Source: an uncultured Lachnospiraceae bacterium
GTDB lineage: Bacteria > Bacillota > Clostridia > Lachnospirales > Lachnospiraceae
DNA length: 20,672 nucleotides
Reading direction: 5' to 3'
Assembly: GCA_910584325.1 (NCBI GenBank)
Contig: CAJTZH010000050.1
Location: 1-20,672, forward strand
Shown: in pieces, positions 14,414-20,672 of the stretch
How the letters are laid out: every line of letters starts with the position of its first letter
Numbering within the stretch: position 1 is the stretch's first letter
Position numbers and translations under genes: made by a program
The notes under the pieces: generated by a model
Told to the model about the DNA's origin: nothing
What the model saw: only the letters and a program-made list of their open reading frames with translations
Databases searched by the model: none

Positions 14414-14764
14414 TTATGAATAAAGTTGTTCCCAATCTGCTTCCTTAAACCCGACAAGAACCGTATCGTCCTTCACGACAATCGGACGCTTCACAAGCAT
14501 TCCGTCAGATGAGAGCAGTTGAAGCTGTTCTTCCTCTGTCATTTCAGGCAGCTTTCTCGCAAGTTCCATCGAACGGTACAGCATACCGCTCGTATTAAAA
14601 AATTTTTTAAGCGGCATTCCACTCGCAATGTGCCATTTTTTAAGTTCGTCATACGTTGGCGGCTCTTCCTTGATATTCCGCTCGGTATAAGCAATATTGC
14701 GGCTGTCCAGATATTTTTTTGCCCTCTGGCAGGTTGTACATTTCGGATAGTAAATAAACTGCAT
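14414..14764 (-). CDS. ArsC/Spx-family thioredoxin-fold protein
   Basis: This is a 116-residue member of the arsenate reductase/Spx superfamily. The active-site pair C9-T-T-C12 sits in Y-Y-P-K-C-T-T-C-Q-R-A-K, and the late L-V-K-R-P-I-V-V strand holds the family arginine. YusI- and ArsC-type members reduce arsenate or disulfides, whereas Spx and MgsR bind RNA polymerase. The length and the CxxC fit any of these. No ars gene is adjacent, so a general redox role is more likely than arsenic resistance. AAGGAGG lies upstream of ATG 14764. The gene follows the FlaR-like gene after 72 bases on the same strand. Confidence 0.85.
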   Translation of the reverse strand: MQFIYYPKCTTCQRAKKYLDSRNIAYTERNIKEEPPTYDELKKWHIASGMPLKKFFNTSGMLYRSMELARKLPEMTEEEQLQLLSSDGMLVKRPIVVKDDTVLVGFKEADWEQLYS

Positions 14765-14836
14765 AAAACTCCTCCTTATAAATGCTTTGCATAAACTTTA
14801 AATTCTTCTAGCTGAAATTCACTCTTTCTAATGCAG

Positions 14837-15340
14837 TCAATTTTGCGGTAATCCCAGCTTCTCCAGATACTCCTCCGTCTCCGCCCTTGTCCTAAAAACA
14901 ATAATCTCCTTATTCTTTTGGTATTTATCCAGCATCTCATAAATTACCGGTCGCTGTTCATGCGGAAAATCAAGAATAAACTGCCGGAATTCTTCGTCAA
15001 ATTCCTGTTCAAACCACGGAAGGTCCTCTCTTTTGTGTCCGATTCGGGACTTTGCACCCGCAAGACACAATTCTGTCGGAAAGTCAAGAAGAAAAACCGT
15101 ATCGCAGGCGCACATACGAAGCTCTAACGTCCGTGAATAATTGCCGTCAATAATCCACTCATCCAACGCAACAAGTTCTCTAAGCCGCATGTCAAATTCT
15201 TCTCTGGAAATGTGCGTTTTATCCGGTTTATGCCATATCATATCAAGGTAGTAAAGCGGAAGCCCCGTAATATCCCTAAGTTCTCGCGCAAACGTGCTTT
15301 TTCCTGCTCCCGGACTTCCTATAATCATGACTTTTTTCAT
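14837..15340 (-). CDS. P-loop kinase of the FlaR/adenylate-kinase-like family
   Basis: The 167-residue nucleotide-binding protein has a Walker A motif, G-S-P-G-A-G-K-S-T, at residues 8-16. The conserved L-P-L-Y-Y-L-D-M-I-W-H-K-P and E-W-I-I-D-G-N-Y-S segments are typical of the group annotated as DNA topology modulation protein FlaR or AAA-type adenylate-kinase-like proteins. The substrate phosphorylated is not known for this family. ATG 15340 is preferred, with GGGGA 6 bases upstream; a TTG two codons earlier is possible. It lies 40 bases after hisC on the same strand. Confidence 0.82.
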   Translation of the reverse strand: MKKVMIIGSPGAGKSTFARELRDITGLPLYYLDMIWHKPDKTHISREEFDMRLRELVALDEWIIDGNYSRTLELRMCACDTVFLLDFPTELCLAGAKSRIGHKREDLPWFEQEFDEEFRQFILDFPHEQRPVIYEMLDKYQKNKEIIVFRTRAETEEYLEKLGLPQN

Positions 15341-15380
15341 ATTCAATCCCCGTTATTTTATCGGTAAAACCCTATATCCG

Positions 15381-16442
15381 TCACTGCTTTCTCAGATACT
15401 CCTCCAAAAATCCAAAGAGCACTTCCATCTCCCCGTCGGTGCCCACTGTTATCCGCAGGTAATTATCAATTCTTGGCGCGTCAAAATACCGTACATAAAT
15501 TCCAGCCTCGCGCAGCGCCTCAAAAATCTTCTTCGCCGGTACTGTTTTATGCGTGGCAAAAATAAAATTCGTCATGGAATCCGGGAAAGAAAATCCAAGC
15601 TCCCTAAGACGGAGTTTCGCCGTCTCTCTCGTCTTGATAATTTTGTTGACGTTTCTTTGAAAATACGCTTCATCCCGAACTGCCCAAACGCCTAAATGAA
15701 TCGCGTACTGGTTCATCGTATAAGAATTAATCGAAAACTTGACATCATTAAGCGCACAAATCAGCTTCTCGCTGCCCATCGCAAAGCCAATCCGAAGCCC
15801 TGCCATGGAGCGGGACTTGGAAAATGTCTGCACAACCAGAAGGTTTTCGTATTTTTCCGTCAATGCAATCGCTGATTTTCCGCCAAAATCAATATATGCC
15901 TCGTCCACAATCACGACCGAATCCTGATTATGCGACACAATATCCTCAATAAATTCTAAGTTTTCATAGACGCCTGTCGGCGCGTTTGGATTTGGGAAAA
16001 TGATTCCGCCGTTTTCCTTAAAATAATCTTCTCTTCGTAGCTTAAAATCCCCGGTAAGCGCAGGCGTCACGTACGGAATACGGTAAACGTCCGCCCACAC
16101 GCTGTAGAACGAATAACTGATATCAGGAAATAAAATCGGTTTCTTCCCGTTAAAAAATGTCAGAAACGCCATGGAGATAACATCATCCGAACCGACACCC
16201 ACAAAAACCTGCGACTTTTTTAATCCGTACCGTTTTGCAATCTCCTCCACCAATAGCGACGCCGCCGGGTCAGGATATTTCCTCATCAAATCCAAATCAA
16301 ACAAATCTGCCGCCTCCACTGCCTTCGGTGTCGGCGGGTACGGATTTTCGTTTGTATTCAGCTTAATAATATTGTCAAGTTTCGGCTGCTCTCCCGGTAC
16401 ATACGGAACAACCTTTCTGATATTTTCTTCCCATGCTTTCAT
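15381..16442 (-). CDS. hisC: Histidinol-phosphate aminotransferase
   Basis: This 353-residue PLP enzyme has fold type I. The cofactor lysine is K209 in T-F-S-K-S-R-S-M-A-G-L-R-I-G-F. N-P-N-A-P-T-G (151-157) and V-D-E-A-Y (179-183) complete the PLP site, and K-L-N-T-N-E-N-P-Y-P-P near residue 30 is the HisC substrate loop. It converts histidinol phosphate to imidazole acetol phosphate and back, and in several Firmicutes also serves tyrosine and phenylalanine synthesis. No other his gene is present, so a broad-specificity role is plausible. Its ATG overlaps the stop of the upstream MATE gene as ATGA, and its ribosome site (AAGGAGG, about 10 bases away) lies inside that gene, so translation is likely coupled. 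Confidence 0.9.
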   Translation of the reverse strand: MKAWEENIRKVVPYVPGEQPKLDNIIKLNTNENPYPPTPKAVEAADLFDLDLMRKYPDPAASLLVEEIAKRYGLKKSQVFVGVGSDDVISMAFLTFFNGKKPILFPDISYSFYSVWADVYRIPYVTPALTGDFKLRREDYFKENGGIIFPNPNAPTGVYENLEFIEDIVSHNQDSVVIVDEAYIDFGGKSAIALTEKYENLLVVQTFSKSRSMAGLRIGFAMGSEKLICALNDVKFSINSYTMNQYAIHLGVWAVRDEAYFQRNVNKIIKTRETAKLRLRELGFSFPDSMTNFIFATHKTVPAKKIFEALREAGIYVRYFDAPRIDNYLRITVGTDGEMEVLFGFLEEYLRKQ

Positions 16443-17812
16443 TCCTGTCTGTCCTCCTTAAGTATCTTTAAAACGCTCAGTCCCATCGGCACCGCAAGCG
16501 CAAACGCCAGAATATCCGCAACCATCTGCGCCGTCTGAATACCCAGAACTCCCATGAACGCGGGCATAATAAAAATCAGCGGAATAAAAAATACTCCCTG
16601 TCTTGCCGCCGCCACAATAGAAGCCCGAAGCGCCATACCAATTGTCTGTAACATCATATTACACATGATTGTCCACGCGTTTAACGCAAACACAAGACAC
16701 TGCGCCCGAAGCGCAAGCACGCCAATCGGGATAACCTCCGGGTCGTCCCGGAACACAAAAATGAGCGGTCTTGCAAAAGCAAAACCTGCTATTGAAATAC
16801 ACAATAACACAATCGTCCCGATTTTCACGCTAAAATAAAACGCTTCCCTGACGCGCCTGTATTTTCCCGCGCCGTAATTCGTCCCGCATACCGGCTGAAA
16901 GCCCTGCCCGAAACCGATTAACGCGGAATTGGCAAACATTGAAATACGGCTGACGATACTCATTGCCGCAATCGTAGCGTCCGCCATGCTGCCACCGTAT
17001 ATTTTTGATACATGATTAAGGCAAAGCGTTGAGATGCTGCCGATTCCCTGTCTGCAAAGAGACGGAATACCGCCTCTGAAAATATTGCCAAAATAATAAA
17101 GCGACGGCGTAAAATTTTTAAAATGAATACGGATTGTCGCATTTTTTATATTCATAAAAATCAGAATCACAAAACTGACAAACTGACTGATAACAGTCGC
17201 CCAAGCCGCGCCTGCAATCCCCATGTCAAAGACAAAAATCAACAGCGGGTCCAAGACAATATTGAGAACGGCGCCGCTGACAATTCCCACCATAGCAAAC
17301 GACGCGCTTCCCTGAAAACGAAGCTGGTTATTGACCACAAAAGAACCCATAATAAACGGCGCGCCAACAAAAATCACACGCAGATAACTGACCGCGTAAG
17401 GAAGAATCGTATCCGTAGAACCTAAGATAACGGCAATCGGTTTCACAAATATCACGCCGGCAACCGCCAGAATCAAACCGGTCATCACTGCAGAAAAGAA
17501 TCCCGTCGCCGCCATTTTTTCCGCGTCTTCATATTCCCTCGCACCGAGTTTTCTCGAAATATAATTGCCGGAGCCGTGTCCGAAGAAAAATCCAATCGCC
17601 TGAATCAGCGCCATAATCGCAAACGCAATTCCTACCGCCCCGGTGGATTGTGTATTCAGCTTCCCCACAAACATCGTGTCAACCATATTATAGAATGAGG
17701 AAACCAGCATACTGATAATCGTCGGAACCGACATTTCACAAATCAGTTTGGGAATCGGCTCCGTTGTCAGGTAGCCTACCTTCTCGTCCTGAGTCATGTG
17801 ATTTACTTTCAT
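16439..17812 (-). CDS. MATE-family exporter (second)
   Basis: The 457-residue membrane protein has about 12 hydrophobic segments in two MATE repeats. It opens I-P-K-L-I-C-E-M-S-V-P-T-I-I-S-M and continues with YNMVDTMFVGKLNTQSTGAVG; the second half contains SRISMFANSALIGFGQGFQP. It is closer to the NorM/DinF-like clostridial MATE group than the protein at 2961 and differs from it throughout. ATG 17812 is used, with AAAGAGG 8 bases upstream; an in-frame GTG three codons earlier lies too close to that site. It starts 15 bases after fdhD and overlaps hisC, so all three probably share a transcript. The substrate is unknown. Confidence 0.88.
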   Translation of the reverse strand: MKVNHMTQDEKVGYLTTEPIPKLICEMSVPTIISMLVSSFYNMVDTMFVGKLNTQSTGAVGIAFAIMALIQAIGFFFGHGSGNYISRKLGAREYEDAEKMAATGFFSAVMTGLILAVAGVIFVKPIAVILGSTDTILPYAVSYLRVIFVGAPFIMGSFVVNNQLRFQGSASFAMVGIVSGAVLNIVLDPLLIFVFDMGIAGAAWATVISQFVSFVILIFMNIKNATIRIHFKNFTPSLYYFGNIFRGGIPSLCRQGIGSISTLCLNHVSKIYGGSMADATIAAMSIVSRISMFANSALIGFGQGFQPVCGTNYGAGKYRRVREAFYFSVKIGTIVLLCISIAGFAFARPLIFVFRDDPEVIPIGVLALRAQCLVFALNAWTIMCNMMLQTIGMALRASIVAAARQGVFFIPLIFIMPAFMGVLGIQTAQMVADILAFALAVPMGLSVLKILKEDRQE

Positions 17813-17827
17813 AACAAACACCTCTTT

Positions 17828-18616
17828 CTATTCTTCCGCATCATGAAACACCTCATAACTGTCCTGCCATGCCTTACAAATCAATGTCAGATTATATTCT
17901 TTTGCAAGTCTGACAGCTGCGTATGTCGGAACAGCCTTCGAAACAATAATCGGAATCCGCGCCCTGATAACCTTTTGTGCCATATCGACAGGCACTCTCC
18001 CTGATGTAAACACAATACAGTTTTCTCTGTCAAATCCATTCATTACGGCATATCCCACAGCCTTATCGAGCGCGTTATGCCGCCCGATATCCTCCGCACC
18101 ATATACTATCTTTCCGTTATACATTAAAAGACAGCTGTGGGCTCCTTTCGTGTTCTTATGGATTCTGCTGCCCTTTGCAAACTCTTTTGCCAGTTCAAAA
18201 ATCCACTCCGCACTATAATAAGCCTTCGGCAATACCGCCATTGTTTCATTTTTCAAAGCATATACCTGTCGGTTTGTCGTACAAAAAGACAGCTCCGTTT
18301 TTAAAAAAGCTTCCGGCAGCATTTTATTTGTCAGATAAACTTTGACATGCTGACCGCTCTCGTCAGCAAAAATGCTTTCTATATCCTGTTCTCCGGCAAT
18401 ATATCCATCCGAAACAAGCCTTCCCACTGCCAGTTCCGCAAGATTTTCCGGCGTACATACAAGCTTTAAAACAGGCTGCCCGCCAAGATAAATTTCCATG
18501 AAATGTTCAACAGTTACTTCGCTTTCTCTTCGGAATGTGCTGTTATCTGCCTGTACAACCGTAACGTCAAGAATTTCCTGCACGTTTCTTTCGCAAAAAT
18601 GATTTTCAATAACCAT
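17828..18616 (-). CDS. fdhD: Formate dehydrogenase sulfurtransferase accessory protein
   Basis: This 262-residue FdhD carries sulfur from a cysteine desulfurase to the molybdenum/tungsten bis-MGD cofactor so that formate dehydrogenase becomes active. Family marks are L-V-C-T-P-E-N-L-A-E-L-A-V-G-R-L, Y-G-A-E-D-I-G-R-H-N-A-L-D-K and F-T-S-G-R-V-P-V-D-M-A-Q-K. The catalytic loop reads L-S-F-C-T-T-N-R: the first cysteine is present but the second of the E. coli C-x-x-C is not. AGGAG lies 7 bases before ATG 18616. The formate dehydrogenase gene lies just upstream, which supports the call, but fdhD also has its own promoter. Confidence 0.92.
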   Translation of the reverse strand: MVIENHFCERNVQEILDVTVVQADNSTFRRESEVTVEHFMEIYLGGQPVLKLVCTPENLAELAVGRLVSDGYIAGEQDIESIFADESGQHVKVYLTNKMLPEAFLKTELSFCTTNRQVYALKNETMAVLPKAYYSAEWIFELAKEFAKGSRIHKNTKGAHSCLLMYNGKIVYGAEDIGRHNALDKAVGYAVMNGFDRENCIVFTSGRVPVDMAQKVIRARIPIIVSKAVPTYAAVRLAKEYNLTLICKAWQDSYEVFHDAEE

Positions 18617-18648
18617 GAAACATCTCCTATTTTTTCTATTTATGTTAA

Positions 18649-18677
18649 ATTATAAACGATTTTTCATAGAAAATCAA
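18649..18677 (-). promoter_or_regulatory. Promoter of fdhD
   Basis: On the minus strand TTGATT (18672-18677, 4 of 6) and a perfect TATAAT (18649-18654) are 17 bp apart, giving a start near 18642 and a leader of about 25 bases. A palindrome-like TTTTC-ATA-GAAAA (18661-18673) lies between and partly over the boxes, similar to the motifs at 8881 and 14342. Confidence 0.7.
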
Positions 18678-18679
18678 TA

Positions 18680-18743
18680 AAATAGGAAACCGCCTCGAAA
18701 GAGAAATCATGAAACAATTTCCCGCCCGGGCAATTTCCTATTT
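18680..18743 (-). terminator. 15-bp hairpin between the formate dehydrogenase gene and fdhD
   Basis: On the minus strand AAATAGGAAATTGCC (18743-18729) pairs with GGCGGTTTCCTATTT (18694-18680) over 15 positions, two of them G-U, around a 34-base loop. G-U pairing means only the minus-strand RNA folds fully. A T-rich but not pure T stretch follows. It sits just after the upstream gene and just before the fdhD -35 box, so a terminator is the simplest reading. The long GC-rich loop is unusual. A weaker 8-bp hairpin lies at 18757-18785. Confidence 0.55.
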
Positions 18744-18794
18744 ATAGTCTATGTCAGCAGTTTCTCTATAAACTTTCGAAACTGCAATTTACCG

Positions 18795-20672
18795 TTACGC
18801 AAGTTCTGCCTTTTCTTCGTCAGTTAATTTATCAACCCGGATTGCGCAGACCTTATATTCCGGTATTCTCGCGTATTTATCAAGCGCGGCGTTTGTAAGC
18901 ACATTCGCGTTGCCGTCCGGGAAATGGAACGGCATCCACGTCTCTTTCGGCGATACTTTCTCGCCCACTCTTGCCGTGGAAACAATCGTACCTCTTCTGG
19001 AAGAAACTTTTACCTTTTCGCCGTTTTCAATGCCAAGTCTTACAGCGTCTTCGGTATTCATTTCAATAAATGAATGTCCTTCACGCTCCATCAGTCCCGG
19101 CGTCTTTCCGGTCATCGCCCTTGTATTATAATGATACAGAACACGACCGGTCATCAGAATCAGCGGATACTCTTCGTCAGGAAGCTCCGCACTTGGAACA
19201 TACTCTGCAGGATAAAACCACCCAAGACCTCTTGAGAATTTACCGACATGGAGAATCGGCGTTCCCGGATGCCTCTTATCAGGACAAGGCCACTGAATCG
19301 ATTCTCCTCTGTCGAGCCTTCTATGGCTGATGCCTCCGAAAATCGGCGTAACCGATGCGATTTCATCCATAATCTCCTCAGCAGTAAGATGCGGCTGTGA
19401 ATATCCCATACGGTTCATCAAATCGATGAAGATATCCGTATCCAGCCTCATTTCTCCCTCCAGTGTAACAGCCTTACGAACTCTCTGCACACGCCGCTCC
19501 GTATTGCTGAATGTTCCTTCTTTCTCCGCATAGCTCGTACCCGGCAGAATAACATCCGCGTACTGCGCCGTCTCCGTCATGAACAAATCCGACAGAACAA
19601 AGAAATCCAGACTCTCCAACGCCTTCTTAATATGGTTCTGGTCCGCATCCGTCACAACCGGATCCTCGCCAAAGATAAACAGACCGCGGATTTCTTTGCG
19701 GATTGCAGCGCCAAATACGTCCGTGGCATGAACGCCCGGCTTATTGCTGAGCTTAACGCCCCAAGCGCGCTCAAACTTCGCCACAACCTCAGGATTCGTT
19801 ACCTTCTGGTATCCCGGGAAGTCGCCCGGCATCGCGCCCATATCGCAGGCGCCCTGAACGTTGTTCTGTCCGCGCAGCGGATTGACGCCGCAGCCGGATT
19901 TTCCAAGCTTGCCGACAAGCATTGCCATATTGGACATCGACATAACGCCTTCCGTACCGGTGGAATGTTCCGTTACGCCGAGGCAATAAATAATCGGTGC
20001 TTTCTTCGCCGTTGCGTACATTAACGCCGCTTCCCTTAAATGATCCGGGTCAATGTGGCAAATCTTTGCCACCTTCTCCGGTGTATAATCCTTAACAATT
20101 TCCTTTAATTCCTCAAAGCCTTCCGTTCTCGTCTTAATAAACTCTTCGTCCGCAAGACCTTCATTGATAATCACATGCATCATACCGTTCGCAAACGCTA
20201 CGTTTGTGCCTGGTTTAATCTTTAAATGAATATCGGCTTTTTTTGATAATCCGATATCTCTAGGATCCACAACAATCAGACGTGTTCCGCGTTCCACTGC
20301 CTGACGAATCTGCATACCGATTACAGGATGCGCCTCTTCCGGATTGGAACCGACAAGAAGAATGGTATCCACATCATTTGTGATATCCGCAATCGGATTC
20401 GTCATCGCTCCGGAACCAAGGGTCATCGCAAGACCCGCAACCGTTGCCGAGTGACAGACTCTTGCGCAGTTATCTACATTGTTCGTGCCAAACGCACAGC
20501 GCACCATCTTCTGGAGCATGTAGCAGTCCTCGTTCGGAGAACGGGAGCAGGCAAATCCTGCCAGCGCATCCGAGCCGTACTGTTTCTTAATCTCAGTGAA
20601 CTTCGACGCAATCAAATCAAGCGCCTCGTCCCATGTCGCACGCTCAAATTCACCGGTCTCTCTATTTTTAAT
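18795..20672 (-). CDS. fdhF: Formate dehydrogenase catalytic subunit, Mo/W-bis-MGD, cysteine type (5' partial)
   Basis: 626 codons are visible; the N-terminus, including the iron-sulfur cysteines, is outside the window. The protein oxidises formate to CO2 at a Mo or W bis-MGD centre. N-E-D-C-Y-M-L-Q-K and the T-N-N-V-D-N-C-A-R-V-C-H-S segment match E. coli FdhH. The metal ligand is a TGT cysteine (codon 20454-20456) where FdhH has selenocysteine. The G-R-T-E-G-F-E-E-L-K-type region (here T-R-T-E-G-F-E), then NPLRGQNNVQGACDMGAMP and the C-terminal molydopterin-binding barrel (Y-K-V-C-A-I-R-V-D near the end) are all present. It ends about 180 bases upstream of fdhD. Partner electron-transfer subunits, if any, must lie upstream. 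Confidence 0.94.
   Translation of the reverse strand: MKNRETGEFERATWDEALDLIASKFTEIKKQYGSDALAGFACSRSPNEDCYMLQKMVRCAFGTNNVDNCARVCHSATVAGLAMTLGSGAMTNPIADITNDVDTILLVGSNPEEAHPVIGMQIRQAVERGTRLIVVDPRDIGLSKKADIHLKIKPGTNVAFANGMMHVIINEGLADEEFIKTRTEGFEELKEIVKDYTPEKVAKICHIDPDHLREAALMYATAKKAPIIYCLGVTEHSTGTEGVMSMSNMAMLVGKLGKSGCGVNPLRGQNNVQGACDMGAMPGDFPGYQKVTNPEVVAKFERAWGVKLSNKPGVHATDVFGAAIRKEIRGLFIFGEDPVVTDADQNHIKKALESLDFFVLSDLFMTETAQYADVILPGTSYAEKEGTFSNTERRVQRVRKAVTLEGEMRLDTDIFIDLMNRMGYSQPHLTAEEIMDEIASVTPIFGGISHRRLDRGESIQWPCPDKRHPGTPILHVGKFSRGLGWFYPAEYVPSAELPDEEYPLILMTGRVLYHYNTRAMTGKTPGLMEREGHSFIEMNTEDAVRLGIENGEKVKVSSRRGTIVSTARVGEKVSPKETWMPFHFPDGNANVLTNAALDKYARIPEYKVCAIRVDKLTDEEKAELA

Noticed and set aside
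18680..18743. Molybdenum-cofactor riboswitch
   Set aside because: Location is suggestive but the fold is a single long hairpin and fdhD has a promoter downstream of it, so the hairpin would not be in the fdhD leader.

Overview
The window looks like a chromosomal segment from a Gram-positive anaerobe of the Clostridia, most likely a Lachnospiraceae-type gut bacterium. This is inferred from strong AGGAGG-type ribosome sites, sigma-A-like promoters, a cysteine-type formate dehydrogenase, an intracellular mannan-utilisation pair and the style of the proteins. No rRNA, tRNA, CRISPR array, transposase or phage gene was seen.

Layout. 1-348 is the tail of an AraC-type regulator. 435-1544 is tyrA (prephenate dehydrogenase with an ACT domain), with a near-consensus promoter that overlaps a perfect inverted repeat, and a strong terminator after it. 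1640-4364 (minus strand) holds a SAM methyltransferase, a very small ORF that resembles the tail of an Rpn-type nuclease, and a MATE exporter. 4629-6680 (plus) is a two-gene unit: an SPFH/band-7 protein with a long coiled coil, then an unusual NAD-kinase-fold protein. 6690-8832 (minus) is an overlapping pair, an AGE-family epimerase (probably cellobiose/mannobiose 2-epimerase) and a GH26 beta-mannanase. A divergent cupin-AraC regulator (8977-9828) probably controls them and is followed by a NUDIX-winged-helix (NrtR-like) gene.

10784-13084 is a gene graveyard. It contains an N-terminally truncated 2H phosphoesterase, two complementary pieces of a TfoX-C-domain gene, an unrecognised C-terminal peptide, and a second, deletion-riddled copy of the AraC-NUDIX unit whose deletions end in short microhomologies. 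One intact, AT-rich GNAT acetyltransferase gene sits among them.

13085-20672 is all minus strand. In transcription order it reads: a formate dehydrogenase catalytic subunit (5' end outside the window), a 15-bp hairpin, fdhD with its own promoter, a second MATE exporter, hisC (its start overlaps the MATE stop), a FlaR-like P-loop kinase, an ArsC/Spx-type thioredoxin-fold protein, and a degenerate-EAL/HDOD signalling protein with its own promoter.

The best candidates for something new are the SPFH plus NAD-kinase-like unit, a 17-bp motif shared by the promoter regions of the epimerase and HDOD genes (with a related palindrome also at fdhD), the tyrA operator-like repeat, and the mosaic of duplicated and split genes at 10.8-13.1 kb. 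All functional calls are made by reading motifs; no database search was run.
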